Shown in pieces: positions 44,006 to 53,498 of a stretch of DNA of 64,000 bases. The position numbers and the translations under genes were made by a program. The first letter of the stretch is position 1. Every line of letters starts with the position of its first letter. The DNA comes from Desulfurobacteriaceae bacterium (GTDB taxonomy: Bacteria; Aquificota; Aquificia; Desulfurobacteriales; Desulfurobacteriaceae): contig JALUGO010000027.1 in NCBI GenBank assembly GCA_027051905.1, forward strand, positions 1 through 64,000. Reading direction: 5' to 3'. Under the pieces are notes generated by a model, which worked only from the letters and a program-made list of their open reading frames with translations, searched no databases and was not told where the DNA came from.

Positions 44006-45238
44006 ATGGCTTTAGTCGTTCAGAAGTTTGGCGGAACCTCCATGGGAAGTATAGACAGGATTGTAAATAAAGTTGCTCAAAAAGTTATAAAGGAAAAGGA
44101 GAAGGGAAACGACGTTGTTGTTGTTGTCTCTGCAATGGCAGGAGAAACAGACAGACTGATAAACCTCGTTAAGTCAATAACTGAAGAGCCCAATGAGAGA
44201 GATATGGATTTTGTCGTATCAACCGGTGAGCAGGTATCTGCAGGTCTTCTCTCAATTGCCCTTAACCACATGGGCTATCCGGCAGTTGCCCTCTCTGGCT
44301 GGCAGGCGGGAATAAAGACCGATAAAGCTTTTACTAAAGCGAGGATTTTAGAAATAGATACAGACCGGATAAGAAATCTACTGAAAGAGGGAAAAATTGT
44401 TGTAATTACTGGATTTCAGGGCATTACAGAGGAAGGGGACATAACTACCCTTGGAAGAGGAGGTTCCGACACTTCTGCCGTTGCAATCGCTGCAGCCCTT
44501 AAGGCCGACAGGTGTGACATCTACACAGACGTTGACGGAGTTTACACTGCAGACCCAAGAATAGTTCCGGAAGCAAGAAGAATTCCGGTTCTTTCTTATG
44601 AGGAAATGTTAGAACTTGCCTCATTAGGTGCGAAGGTTCTTCAGATAAGGTCTGTTGAGTTTGCAATGAAGTATAGTGTTCCGTTGAGGGTAAGGAGCAC
44701 CTTTACAGAGGATGAGGGAACGCTTATTAAGGAGGAAGATGAGACGATGGAAAGGGTTGTTGTAAGGGGTATAGCCCACAACAAAAACGAGGCAAGAATT
44801 ACGGTTGAGAGGGTTCCAGACAAGCCGGGAATTGCTGCAAAGCTATTTGATGCTCTCGCCGAGGCCAACATTCCCGTTGACATGATTGTCCAGAACGTCT
44901 CCGTTGACGGCTACACAGACATCTCCTTTACAGTTGAGAAAAACGATGCAGCAAAGGCTGAGAAGATAACAAAAGAGGTTGCGAAAGAAATTGGAGCAAG
45001 GGGCGTTATAAGGGATGACAAAATTGCGAAGGTTTCCATTGTCGGCCTTGGGATGAGGAGCCACGCAGGTGTTGCTGGGAAAGTCTTTGAAACCCTTGCT
45101 AAATATGGGATTAACATTCTAATGATCTCAACCTCTGAGATAAAAATTTCCTGCATAATTGATGAGAAGTTTACAGAGCTTGCCGTTCGTGTTCTTCACG
45201 AGGCTTTCGGGCTTGATAAGGATGAAAGAGAGCGTTAA
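44006..45238 (+). CDS. lysC: Aspartate kinase
   Basis: 410 aa. Phosphorylates aspartate, entry to Lys/Thr/Met synthesis. Kinase core: [26 protein letters not shown], and [19 protein letters not shown] near 150; two C-terminal ACT domains (from ~265, [20 protein letters not shown] and [20 protein letters not shown]) indicate feedback control by an end-product amino acid. Ends by overlapping the start of a small membrane-protein gene. Confidence 0.96.
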   Translation: MALVVQKFGGTSMGSIDRIVNKVAQKVIKEKEKGNDVVVVVSAMAGETDRLINLVKSITEEPNERDMDFVVSTGEQVSAGLLSIALNHMGYPAVALSGWQAGIKTDKAFTKARILEIDTDRIRNLLKEGKIVVITGFQGITEEGDITTLGRGGSDTSAVAIAAALKADRCDIYTDVDGVYTADPRIVPEARRIPVLSYEEMLELASLGAKVLQIRSVEFAMKYSVPLRVRSTFTEDEGTLIKEEDETMERVVVRGIAHNKNEARITVERVPDKPGIAAKLFDALAEANIPVDMIVQNVSVDGYTDISFTVEKNDAAKAEKITKEVAKEIGARGVIRDDKIAKVSIVGLGMRSHAGVAGKVFETLAKYGINILMISTSEIKISCIIDEKFTELAVRVLHEAFGLDKDERER

Positions 45239-45458
45239 AGAGAAGATTGGTATTTATAAAGAAGTATTCAAAAGCCTATTTAACCTGTTTCTTATAACGG
45301 TAAGTGGCTCTTTTGCTCTCTTTTCCCGTGAGAAAGGAAGCATTTTTGCTTTAATCGGTTTTGGCGTTTCACTCTGGCTTGCATTAGTTTTAACACTGTT
45401 GTGGCGCTACATGTTGAACTTAGTTGAGGAGATTGAGGATGACAGACCATCTAATTGA
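45222..45458 (+). CDS. Predicted 78-aa two-helix membrane protein
   Basis: Not recognised. Begins with ATG inside the last codons of lysC (17-base overlap; GATAAGG upstream). After a basic amphipathic start ([18 protein letters not shown]) come two hydrophobic helices at about 19-34 and 41-60, linked by a short SREKGS turn, and an acidic tail ending near EEIEDDR. A longer frame upstream is a shadow of lysC. The coupling to lysC and to the next tiny gene suggests coexpression rather than a shared pathway. Confidence 0.6.
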   Translation: MKESVKEKIGIYKEVFKSLFNLFLITVSGSFALFSREKGSIFALIGFGVSLWLALVLTLLWRYMLNLVEEIEDDRPSN

Positions 45459-45552
45459 AACCATTAACTTTTTACTTGCTCTGTTGTTGGTTATCTCTAT
45501 CGTTGTTTTAACAGGGTTTATAGCTTTCTACCGGGGAAAGGAAGCAAAGTAG
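45439..45552 (+). CDS. Predicted 37-aa single-pass membrane protein
   Basis: Not recognised. ATG within the end of the preceding small gene (20-base overlap), with GGAGATTGAGG as ribosome binding region. One hydrophobic helix fills residues ~10-30 ([20 protein letters not shown]), then a basic end YRGKEAK. cimA starts within 14 bases. Overlap, ribosome binding site and clean membrane pattern argue it is translated; a function is not inferable. Confidence 0.55.
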   Translation: MTDHLIETINFLLALLLVISIVVLTGFIAFYRGKEAK

Positions 45553-45565
45553 AGGAGTAATGGGT

Positions 45566-47167
45566 ATGGTTTACATATACGATACAACTCTTAGGGATGG
45601 AGCTCAGACCAGGGGAGTTTCTTTCTCTTTGGAGGATAAGCTCAGGATAACACAAGCTTTAGACGACCTGGGAATTCACTACGTAGAGGGCGGCTGGCCC
45701 GGTTCAAACCCGAAAGACCTTGCATACTTTGAGGCCGTTAGAGGCCTTGATTTAAAGAATGCGAAAATTGTTGCTTTCAGCTCAACAAAGAGGAAGGGTT
45801 TAAAGATAGAAGAAGATGCCAACATTCAACAGCTTGTAAAAACAGAAGTTCCTGCAGTTACGGTTTTTGGTAAGTCGTGGGATTTACACGCAACTTTAGG
45901 GCTTGGAATTTCACTTGAGGAGAACTTAGAGCTCATCTACGACACCATTTCTTACCTGAAGCGCTACTTTGATGAGGTCTTCTTTGATGCGGAGCACTTT
46001 TTTGACGGCTATAAGTCCAACCCGGAGTATGCTTTAAAAACTCTATTGGTTGCTGAAGAGGCGGGAGCAGACTGTTTGGTTCTCTGTGATACAAACGGCG
46101 GGACTCTCTGGTATGAGACTGAAGAGATAATAGACGCTGTTCTTGAAAGAGTTAAGGCTCCTATTGGCATCCACGCCCACAACGACTCAGACATGGCCGT
46201 TGTTAATTCTCTTATTGCCGTTAGGAAAGGGGCTGTTCAGGTTCAGGGAACGATAAATGGCCTTGGTGAGAGGACTGGAAACGCAAATCTCTGTTCAATC
46301 ATTCCCAACTTAGTTCTAAAGATGAAGGTTGAGTCAATACCTGAGGAGAACCTGAAAAAGCTCTACTCTGTTTCAAGGTTGGTTTCGGAGCTCTCCAATC
46401 GCCCTCACCCTGTAAACCTGCCCTACGTTGGAGAAAACGCCTTTGCCCACAAGGCCGGCGTTCACGTTTCTGCAGTTGAGAAAAACCCGAAGCTCTACGA
46501 ACACATTGAGCCGGAAAAGGTTGGTAATAAGCGGAAGATTATGGTTTCGGAGCTCTCCGGAAAGAGCAACATCATCAGCAAGGCAAGGGAACTTGGAATA
46601 GAGCTCTCAAAAGACTCTCCTGCTGTTAAGAAGATCCTTGAAAAGATTAAAGAGCTTGAGGCTCAGGGTTACCACTTTGAGGGGGCAGAGGGCTCCTTTG
46701 AGCTCCTTCTTAAAGAGGCCTTAGGGCTTACGAAAAAATATTTTGAGCTTAAAGGTTTCAGGGTTCTAACTGAGAAAAGGGCAGAAAACGAGGAGGCCTA
46801 CGCAGAGGCTACGATAAAGGTTGAAATTCCGGAAGAGATTGCAAAAGAGAGGGGGATAGAGGACAGGTTTGAGCACACAGCTGCAGAGGGTAGAGGCCCT
46901 GTAGAGGCACTTGATAAGGCCCTCAGAAAGGCCCTTGAGAAGTTCTACCCGTCAATAAAGGAGGTAAAGCTTACAGACTACAAAGTCCGAATCCTCAACG
47001 AGGCTGCCGGAACTGCGGCGTCTCCGAGGGTTCTCATTGAGTCAACAGACGGAAAGAGGAAGTGGGGAACAGTTGGAGTTTCTCCAAACGTTATAGAGGC
47101 TTCCTGGTTAGCCCTTGCCGACGCTATAAAGTATAAACTTATGAAAGATGATGAGAATAATGTATAA
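45566..47167 (+). CDS. cimA: (R)-citramalate synthase
   Basis: 533 aa. Condenses acetyl-CoA and pyruvate to citramalate, the threonine-independent route to isoleucine. Shares the DRE-TIM barrel: [14 protein letters not shown] with metal Asp, [19 protein letters not shown] (two His), [16 protein letters not shown]; the regulatory LeuA-dimer-like C-terminal domain (~400-530) includes [13 protein letters not shown]. Length and the GVSFS/WPGSNP stretches favour CimA over LeuA. ATG at 45566 is eight bases from GAGGAG, better than the ATG at 45560. Confidence 0.9.
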   Translation: MVYIYDTTLRDGAQTRGVSFSLEDKLRITQALDDLGIHYVEGGWPGSNPKDLAYFEAVRGLDLKNAKIVAFSSTKRKGLKIEEDANIQQLVKTEVPAVTVFGKSWDLHATLGLGISLEENLELIYDTISYLKRYFDEVFFDAEHFFDGYKSNPEYALKTLLVAEEAGADCLVLCDTNGGTLWYETEEIIDAVLERVKAPIGIHAHNDSDMAVVNSLIAVRKGAVQVQGTINGLGERTGNANLCSIIPNLVLKMKVESIPEENLKKLYSVSRLVSELSNRPHPVNLPYVGENAFAHKAGVHVSAVEKNPKLYEHIEPEKVGNKRKIMVSELSGKSNIISKARELGIELSKDSPAVKKILEKIKELEAQGYHFEGAEGSFELLLKEALGLTKKYFELKGFRVLTEKRAENEEAYAEATIKVEIPEEIAKERGIEDRFEHTAAEGRGPVEALDKALRKALEKFYPSIKEVKLTDYKVRILNEAAGTAASPRVLIESTDGKRKWGTVGVSPNVIEASWLALADAIKYKLMKDDENNV

Positions 47168-47200
47168 TAAAAGAAATTTCTAATCTTTCGGGGAGGAGAG

Positions 47201-47737
47201 ATGAACAGTAACGTGAAAATTTTAGGGGGATTGGGTTCTCTATTTTTAGTTCTGAGCTTTATTCCTTACGTTGGAGCCGTTTTAGGTATTGCAGGGCTCA
47301 TTCTCCTGATTTTGGCAGTCAAACAGTTTGCAGATGGTGAGGGCAGAGGGGAAATCTTCTCAATTTTCCTTAGGGGAATTCTTGTCAGCATCATCGGTGG
47401 CATTGTTGGTGCGGTTATTATGTTTGCAGGATTCGGTTCCGCTGCGACGGGGAACTCCGGGGCTTTAAGCTGGCTCATTGCCGGAATTGGGGGGCTGATA
47501 GTTTATGCTGCCTCTGTTTACGGAAACTACTACGTAAAGCAGGCTTTTGAAGAGATAACTCTTATAACGGGGAACACCCTCTTTGCCTGGGCTGGAAAGC
47601 TCCTTTTCTGGGGAGCAATTCTGATGATCGTTCTAATTGGAAGCCTTGTTGTTTGGGTTGGCTGGATACTTTCTGCCGTAGCGTTTTTCACAACAGAGGA
47701 GAAGAAAAGCGAGAGTGTTGTAGAGAGCTCCGGCTAG
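47201..47737 (+). CDS. DUF996-family membrane protein
   Basis: 178 aa integral membrane protein with about five hydrophobic stretches. The opening KILGGLGSLFLVLSFIPYVG and LILLILAVKQFADGEGRGEI matches the uncharacterised DUF996 family. A glycine-rich middle (ISIIGGIVGAVIMFAGFGSA-like) and an acidic tail are seen. AGGAGAG precedes the ATG. Function unknown. Confidence 0.75.
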   Translation: MNSNVKILGGLGSLFLVLSFIPYVGAVLGIAGLILLILAVKQFADGEGRGEIFSIFLRGILVSIIGGIVGAVIMFAGFGSAATGNSGALSWLIAGIGGLIVYAASVYGNYYVKQAFEEITLITGNTLFAWAGKLLFWGAILMIVLIGSLVVWVGWILSAVAFFTTEEKKSESVVESSG

Positions 47738-47745
47738 AGTATTGA

Positions 47746-47862
47746 GTGAGGGAGCTCCGCAACCTCAAGAGAGACTACCAGTTCTACCTGAGGGAACTTG
47801 AGAGGTTTATGGAGTCTCTGAAAGGGAGAATCTGCCAGGTTCAGGAAAGGTTCAGCCTTTAA
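47746..47862 (+). CDS. Possible 38-aa helical peptide
   Basis: An open frame from GTG with a charged, heptad-like pattern (RELRNLKRDYQFYLRELERF) and one Cys. It lies after the DUF996 gene and overlaps the end of mutS on the opposite strand by 11 bases. The ribosome binding site is poor, so this is a weak call. Confidence 0.25.
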   Translation: MRELRNLKRDYQFYLRELERFMESLKGRICQVQERFSL

Positions 47863-50413
47863 GGTTGTAGGTTTTAAGGAGCTCCTTGAGCCTTGCAAGG
47901 AGCATAAGAGCTTCAAGGGGAGTAGTTGTTGAGATCTCCACCCTTTCAATCTCGTCTAAAATCCGTTTGACTTCGGAGGGAAGCTCTTCCTTTTCCTTCA
48001 CGCTATAGGTCTCTTTCCTCTCTGCAACTGAGAAGAGAGGGAGCTCCTCTCTTTTCCCTCCTCTCCTGCCCTCTTCCCTCTCCAAACTCTCAAGGATTTC
48101 TTTTGCCCTGTCAACAACCTCTTTAGGAAGACCTGCAAGTTCTGCAACGTGAATTCCGTAAGACTTCTCAGAAGCTCCCGGCAAAAGCCTGTGGGTAAAG
48201 AGGATTTTCCCGTCAACCTCTTTTACCTCAACGTGGTAGTTCTTAACTCCTTCAACCTCTCCCTCAAGCTCTGTCAGTTCGTGGTAGTGGGTTGCAAAGA
48301 GGGTCTTGGCTCCAACCTTCTCTGCTAAGAACTCAACGACAGCCCTTGCTATGCTCATTCCGTCGTAAGTGCTGGTTCCTCTCCCTATCTCGTCAAGTAT
48401 TACAAGGCTCTTTTCTGTAGCGTTTTTGAGGATGTTTGCCGTTTCAACCATCTCCATCATGAAAGTTGATAGACCTCGGCTTAAGTTGTCTGCAGCTCCA
48501 ACCCGTGTGAATATCCTGTCAACAATGCCAACTTTTGCAGACTCAGCGGGAACAAAGGAACCCATCTGGGCCATTAGCGTTATTAGAGCCGTCTGCCTTA
48601 AGAAAACAGACTTTCCGCCCATGTTTGGGCCTGTGATTATGAGAACCCTCTCATTCCTGTTTAAACGGGTGTCGTTTGGAATGAACTCATCTTCTAAGAA
48701 CTTTTCAAGAACCGGGTGTCTTCCCCCCTTTATCTCAACTGAGTAGGAGTCTGTAATTTGAGGTTTTGTGTAACCTCTCTCCTGGGCAACCTTTGCAAGT
48801 GAGAGGAGAACGTCAACGGTTGCAACAATTTCGGCAGACCTGGCAATTCTTCCGGCGTTTTCGGTTATGTAGCGGCGGAGCTCTGTAAATAGCTGGTACT
48901 CTATTTTCTCAATCCTCTCCTGGGCAGAGAGAACCTTTTCCTCAAACTCTTTAAGCTCCGGTGTTATGAACCTTTCGGCGTTAACTAACGTCTGCTTCCT
49001 TATGTAGTCTTTGGGAACTAAGTGTAGATTGGGCTTTGAGACCTCAATGTAATAGCCGAAAACGTTGTTGAAACCAACCTTTAAACTCTGAATTCCCGTC
49101 CTTTTCCTCTCCCTCTCCTCTATCTCCTTTATTATCCTCTCTCCGTTCTCCTTTATCTCCCTTAAGCTGTCAAGTTCTTCGTTTACTCCTCTCCTTATGA
49201 GGCCACCCTCACGGGATGTAAAGGGTGGGTTATCAACAAGAACTCTGTCTATCTCGCAGAAAACGTCGTAGAGGTCGTCAAACCGGGATGAGAGCTCTGA
49301 AAGGAGCGGAGAGTGGAACTCAGAGAGGAGTTTCTTTATCTCCGGGAATACCCTGAGAGAGTTCCTTAGGGCAGAAACGTCTTTCGGGTTTGCTATTCCA
49401 GAGGAGATTTTGGTTAAAAGCCTCTCAACGTCGTAAACTTTACTCAGTTTCTCCCTCAGCTCGTCTGCTAAAAAGAAACTGTCTACAAACTCCTCAACGG
49501 CAGAGAGCCTTTCCTCTATCTCTTTTCTGTTTTTTAAGGGATGGAGTATCCAGAACTTTAAAAGCCTCCTTCCCATTCCAGTTTTTGTTCTGTTTAGAAC
49601 GTTAAAGAGTGTAGCTGAAGAAAGCTTGTCGTATAGGGGCTCAACAAGCTCTAAGTTCCTCTGCGTGTGGGGGTCTAAGTAGATAAACCGCTCTCCGGTA
49701 TACCTTCTCGGCTCTTTCAGCTTTGGAACGAATTCAATCTGTGTCTCCTTGACGAATGAGAGGAGAGCTCCCAGAACCTTCTCCTCTTCCCTGGACGTTG
49801 CCTCGGGGGTTTTCTCTTCTTTAAAAAACGTCTCGTCCTTTTCCTGAATGAAGCTCTCAGGGAAGACTTCCGTTACAACTTCTTTCGGAAACTTTGGGGG
49901 AACGATAATCTCTTTAGGCTTGAACTTTGCGATGAGGGACTGGAGCTCCTCCCTGCTCATACTGGTGAAGTAGAGATCTCCGCTTGAGAGCTCCGTCCAG
50001 GCAACGGCAAACCTCTCCTTCTTTGGATAAATGGCCATTAAAAACCGGTCTTCCGTCTCGTCCTCAAAGTAGGTTCCCGGGGTAATTACCCGAACAACGC
50101 CCCTCTTTACAACCTTCTTTCCCGGTTTTGGCTCTTCTAACTGCTCGCAAATTGCAACCTTGTAGCCTTTCCTTACCAGCTTTGCTATGTAACCTTCAAC
50201 GGCGTGGTAGGGAACGCCGCACATTGGAGCCTTCTCTCCGCCCTTTCCAAAGGAGCGCTTAGTGAGGGCTATCTCAAGTTCCCTTGCGGCGACCTCTGCA
50301 TCGTCAAAGAACATCTCGTAGAAGTCGCCCATTCTGAACATTAAAATTGCGTCTTTATACTTCTCTTTCAGTTCCAAATACTGCTTAAGAGCCGGAGTTA
50401 TCTTCTTTGACAA
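47852..50413 (-). CDS. mutS: DNA mismatch repair protein MutS
   Basis: 853 aa. The mismatch-binding N-terminus has KYKDAILMFRMGDFYEMFFD with the Phe-x-Glu wedge (F-Y-E), followed by connector, lever/clamp and the ATPase: ITGPNMGGKSVFLRQTALI (~610), DEIGRGTSTYDGMSIA and FATHYHELTEL. Domain order and length fit MutS1 (not MutS2). TTG start behind GGAGGAG, within yacG (29-base overlap). Confidence 0.97.
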   Translation of the reverse strand: MSKKITPALKQYLELKEKYKDAILMFRMGDFYEMFFDDAEVAARELEIALTKRSFGKGGEKAPMCGVPYHAVEGYIAKLVRKGYKVAICEQLEEPKPGKKVVKRGVVRVITPGTYFEDETEDRFLMAIYPKKERFAVAWTELSSGDLYFTSMSREELQSLIAKFKPKEIIVPPKFPKEVVTEVFPESFIQEKDETFFKEEKTPEATSREEEKVLGALLSFVKETQIEFVPKLKEPRRYTGERFIYLDPHTQRNLELVEPLYDKLSSATLFNVLNRTKTGMGRRLLKFWILHPLKNRKEIEERLSAVEEFVDSFFLADELREKLSKVYDVERLLTKISSGIANPKDVSALRNSLRVFPEIKKLLSEFHSPLLSELSSRFDDLYDVFCEIDRVLVDNPPFTSREGGLIRRGVNEELDSLREIKENGERIIKEIEERERKRTGIQSLKVGFNNVFGYYIEVSKPNLHLVPKDYIRKQTLVNAERFITPELKEFEEKVLSAQERIEKIEYQLFTELRRYITENAGRIARSAEIVATVDVLLSLAKVAQERGYTKPQITDSYSVEIKGGRHPVLEKFLEDEFIPNDTRLNRNERVLIITGPNMGGKSVFLRQTALITLMAQMGSFVPAESAKVGIVDRIFTRVGAADNLSRGLSTFMMEMVETANILKNATEKSLVILDEIGRGTSTYDGMSIARAVVEFLAEKVGAKTLFATHYHELTELEGEVEGVKNYHVEVKEVDGKILFTHRLLPGASEKSYGIHVAELAGLPKEVVDRAKEILESLEREEGRRGGKREELPLFSVAERKETYSVKEKEELPSEVKRILDEIERVEISTTTPLEALMLLARLKELLKTYNLKG

Positions 50414-50555
50414 AAATCTCCTCCTCTACTCTGTATTCCTCGTTGAGCCACTTTGAGAGGTCTGCCAGTTTGCACTTTTCAGAGCAGAAAGGGCGGTAGG
50501 GGTTGTTTTCCCAGTTTGTCTCTTTTCCGCAGTTTGGACACTTTACTTTCTTCAA
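50385..50555 (-). CDS. yacG: YacG-type zinc protein
   Basis: 56 aa. The CPNCG...CSEKC arrangement (Cys6, Cys9, Cys24, Cys28) and RPFCSEKCKLADLSKWLNEE identify YacG, a small zinc protein reported to inhibit gyrase in E. coli. TTG start with GAGGA just upstream. It overlaps mutS by 29 bases, so the two are likely coupled; yacG more often sits by coaE or pilD. Confidence 0.85.
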   Translation of the reverse strand: MKKVKCPNCGKETNWENNPYRPFCSEKCKLADLSKWLNEEYRVEEEIFVKEDNSGS

Positions 50556-50622
50556 GCCGTCCTCAGAATAGGGTTTCCCGTCTTAAATTAGACGGAGAAC
50601 TCTTTAAATCAAGGTTTGGGGT

Positions 50623-51567
50623 ATGGAAACTGTAGTTGATAAGGAACATGCAGGGAAGCGGTTAGACCAGTTCCTCTCTGAGGTTGCAGATATATCAAGG
50701 TCTCAGGCCAAAGAACTGATTGAAGAGGGACTGGTTCTCATTGACGGGAAGATGCCGAAAAAACCCTCTCAGAAAGTTAAAGAGGGGCAAAGGGTTGAGT
50801 TTGAGATTCCGGAGCCTGAACCCTTGGAGCTCCAGCCTGAAAACATTCCTTTAGACGTTGTTTACGAAGACAGAGACGTAATCGTTATCAACAAGCCGGC
50901 AGGTCTTGTAGTTCACCCTGCCCCCGGCCACTACTCAGGAACCCTTGTCAACGCCCTCCTTTACCACTGTAAAGACCTTGAGGGGATAAACGGAACATTG
51001 AGGCCGGGAATCGTCCACAGGTTGGATAAAGACACTGCAGGCCTTTTGGTTGTTGCAAAGAACGACCTTGCCCAGAGGTCTTTAGTTGAGCAGTTTAAGA
51101 GTAGAAGCGTTGGAAGGCTTTACAGAGCTCTCCTCCTCGGAATTCCAAAAAAAGAGAGGGACAGAATAGTTCTACCCATTGGAAGAGACAGGTTTGACAG
51201 AAAGAAGTTCTCTCCAAACACAACCTCCCCCAAAGAAGCGATTACAAACTACTGGATTACAGAGAAGTTCCCTGAATTTAACGTTTCTGAGGTTGAGTGC
51301 AAGTTAGAAACCGGAAGAACCCACCAGATAAGGGTTCACATGTCTTCTTTAGGCCATCCTCTCTTAGGAGATAGGACTTACGGTTATAAGCCGTCAAGGA
51401 TAAAAGATGAAAACTTGAGGAAACTTATAGACGAAATGGGAATGCACGCCCTCTGTGCCTACTATCTTTCTTTTGACCACCCGAGAACGGGTAAGAGAAT
51501 GGAGTTCAGGGTGGAGCTCCCTCCCGGTTACCGTAAAGTTCTCTCCTACCTGAAGGGTGAGGAGTAG
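50623..51567 (+). CDS. rluD: Ribosomal large subunit pseudouridine synthase (RluD/RluC family)
   Basis: 314 aa. An S4 RNA-binding domain (residues ~12-60, KRLDQFLSEVADISRSQAKE) precedes the catalytic RsuA/RluD domain with GIVHRLDKDTAGLLVVAKND, whose Asp is the nucleophile, and TGRTHQIRVHMSSLGHP. RluD in E. coli modifies helix 69 of 23S rRNA; which sites are modified here is not provable. Starts at ATG behind GGTTTGGGG. Confidence 0.93.
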   Translation: METVVDKEHAGKRLDQFLSEVADISRSQAKELIEEGLVLIDGKMPKKPSQKVKEGQRVEFEIPEPEPLELQPENIPLDVVYEDRDVIVINKPAGLVVHPAPGHYSGTLVNALLYHCKDLEGINGTLRPGIVHRLDKDTAGLLVVAKNDLAQRSLVEQFKSRSVGRLYRALLLGIPKKERDRIVLPIGRDRFDRKKFSPNTTSPKEAITNYWITEKFPEFNVSEVECKLETGRTHQIRVHMSSLGHPLLGDRTYGYKPSRIKDENLRKLIDEMGMHALCAYYLSFDHPRTGKRMEFRVELPPGYRKVLSYLKGEE

Positions 51568-51607
51568 CATTTGGTAATGTTTACTGAAAACTTTTTGGAG
51601 GGATGGA

Positions 51608-52060
51608 TTGAACTTTCTGATGGAGCTCCTTGCAACAGGCCTTTTCACCGGGAAACTTCCGAAAATGCCCGGAACCTGGGGTTCAATATTTGCAGCTATC
51701 TGCTGCTACTTTTTCTGGCCTGAAAACGTTTACGTTCAGCTTTTAGTTATCGGAATTACCTTTTTAATCAGCGTTGTCTCTGCCGATTATGTTTCTAAAA
51801 AGCTTGGAGATAAAGACCCGGATGAAGTTGTAATAGATGAAATTTTAGGAATAGAGATAACCTTTTTTGGCCTTCACGCTGCCCACAACGTTAAACTGGC
51901 GTTTTTAGGTCTAATTCTATTCAGAGTTATTGATATAATGAAACCTCCGCCTATTAAGTGGTTTGAGAAGTTTCCCGGCGGTTGGGGAATAACTGTTGAC
52001 GACGCCGTTGCGGGGGTTATCTCAAACGTTCTTCTAAGGCTTCTTGGAGGTTTTCTGTAA
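51608..52060 (+). CDS. pgpA: Phosphatidylglycerophosphatase A
   Basis: 150 aa inner-membrane phosphatase that makes phosphatidylglycerol. GKLPKMPGTWGSIFAA, the acidic DEVVIDEILGIEITFFGL (Asp/Glu metal site), DIMKPPPIKWFEKFPGGWGI and DDAVAGVISNVL are family blocks, with several hydrophobic helices. TTG start behind GGAGGG. The stop overlaps the next ATG (TAATG). Confidence 0.92.
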   Translation: MNFLMELLATGLFTGKLPKMPGTWGSIFAAICCYFFWPENVYVQLLVIGITFLISVVSADYVSKKLGDKDPDEVVIDEILGIEITFFGLHAAHNVKLAFLGLILFRVIDIMKPPPIKWFEKFPGGWGITVDDAVAGVISNVLLRLLGGFL

Positions 52061-53478
52061 TGTTTAAAAAGATTTTGATTGCAAACAGAGGAGAGGTTGC
52101 AACAAGGGTTATAAGAGCCTGTAAGGAGCTTGGAATAAAAACCGTTGCCATCTACTCTGAAGCAGACGTTAACTCACTCCACGTTAAAAAGGCCGATGAG
52201 GCCTACCTCATCCACGGAGATCCTATAAAGGCTTACCTCAACTACTACAAAATCGTTGATATAGCCAAAAGAGCCGGGGCTGAGGCCATCCATCCCGGTT
52301 ACGGCTTCCTCTCTGAAAGGGCAGACTTTGCAGAGTATGCAAGGAAACAGGGAATTGAGTTTATAGGCCCTTCAGTTGAACACCTTAAGATCTTCGGAAG
52401 CAAAATTGAGTCCAAAAAACTTATGAAAGAGCTTGGTGTTCCCGTTGCGGAAGGAAGCGAAAAGCCCATTGCCGACGTTGAAGAGGCTAAAGAGGTTGCT
52501 AAGAAAATTGGCTACCCTGTGATGATCAAGGCAGCCCACGGAGGAGGTGGTAGAGGTTTAAGGGTTGCGAGGAACGAGAAAGAGCTCGTCTCCCAGTTCC
52601 AGCTTGCCGTTAAAGAGGCTGAAGCGGCTTTCGGCAAGGGAGAGGTCTTCATAGAGAAGTTCATAGAGAACCCCCGCCACATAGAGATTCAGATAGTTGC
52701 AGATAAACACGGGAACGTTGTCCACCTTGGAGAGAGGGACTGTTCACTCCAGAGAAGACACCAGAAAGTTCTAGAGATAGCGCCGTCTCCCGTTCTCACA
52801 AGGCGTCAGAGAGAAAAGCTCGGAAAGATCTGTGTTGAAGCGGCAAGAGCTATCGGCTACTACGGTGTTGGAACCTGGGAATTCCTGATGGATAAGTATG
52901 GGAACTTCTACTTTATGGAAGTTAACCCGAGGCTTCAGGTTGAACACACAATAACTGAAGAGATTACAGGTATAGACATCGTTCAGGAGCAGATAAGAAT
53001 AGCTGCCGGAATGGGTCTTTCGTTTTCTCAGAAAAACGTTCATATAAACGGTTTTGCCTTCCAGTTCAGGATAAACGCCGAAGACCCAACAAAAGACTTC
53101 GTTCCCGTTCCGGGGACTATTACAGCTTACTACTCTCCCGGTGGAATAGGGGTAAGGATAGACGGCGTTGTCTATAAAGGTTACACCATTCCACCCTACT
53201 ACGACTCAATGGTTGCAAAGCTCATCGTTTGGGGAAGGAACTGGGACGAGACCATTAGGCGTTCAAGGAGAGCCCTCGGAGAGTTCGTAATAAGGGGCGT
53301 TCCTACAACGATTCCATTCTTCAAGAAAATTCTCAACGACCCTGAGTTTGTAAAGGGGCAGTTTGATACTTCATTTATAGACAGAAAGATTAAGGAGTTC
53401 ACATTCATTCAGGAGACAGACCCTGAAGTTCTTGCACTTGCAATATCTGCAGCAATTGCTGCCCACCACGGGCTTTAA
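52060..53478 (+). CDS. pycA: Biotin carboxylase subunit of a two-subunit pyruvate (or 2-oxoglutarate) carboxylase
   Basis: 472 aa ATP-grasp enzyme that carboxylates biotin. KILIANRGEVATRVIRACKE start, IHPGYGFLSER, the ATP lid KAAHGGGGRGLRVARNEKEL and the base region MEVNPRLQVEHTITEEITGI. Length and the separate B subunit fit the archaeal/Aquificales two-subunit enzymes rather than acetyl-CoA carboxylase. In Hydrogenobacter a near-identical pair carboxylates 2-oxoglutarate for the reductive TCA cycle, so the acceptor is open. Confidence 0.9.
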   Translation: MFKKILIANRGEVATRVIRACKELGIKTVAIYSEADVNSLHVKKADEAYLIHGDPIKAYLNYYKIVDIAKRAGAEAIHPGYGFLSERADFAEYARKQGIEFIGPSVEHLKIFGSKIESKKLMKELGVPVAEGSEKPIADVEEAKEVAKKIGYPVMIKAAHGGGGRGLRVARNEKELVSQFQLAVKEAEAAFGKGEVFIEKFIENPRHIEIQIVADKHGNVVHLGERDCSLQRRHQKVLEIAPSPVLTRRQREKLGKICVEAARAIGYYGVGTWEFLMDKYGNFYFMEVNPRLQVEHTITEEITGIDIVQEQIRIAAGMGLSFSQKNVHINGFAFQFRINAEDPTKDFVPVPGTITAYYSPGGIGVRIDGVVYKGYTIPPYYDSMVAKLIVWGRNWDETIRRSRRALGEFVIRGVPTTIPFFKKILNDPEFVKGQFDTSFIDRKIKEFTFIQETDPEVLALAISAAIAAHHGL

Positions 53479-53498
53479 AGACGTTTAGGAGGAGTTTA

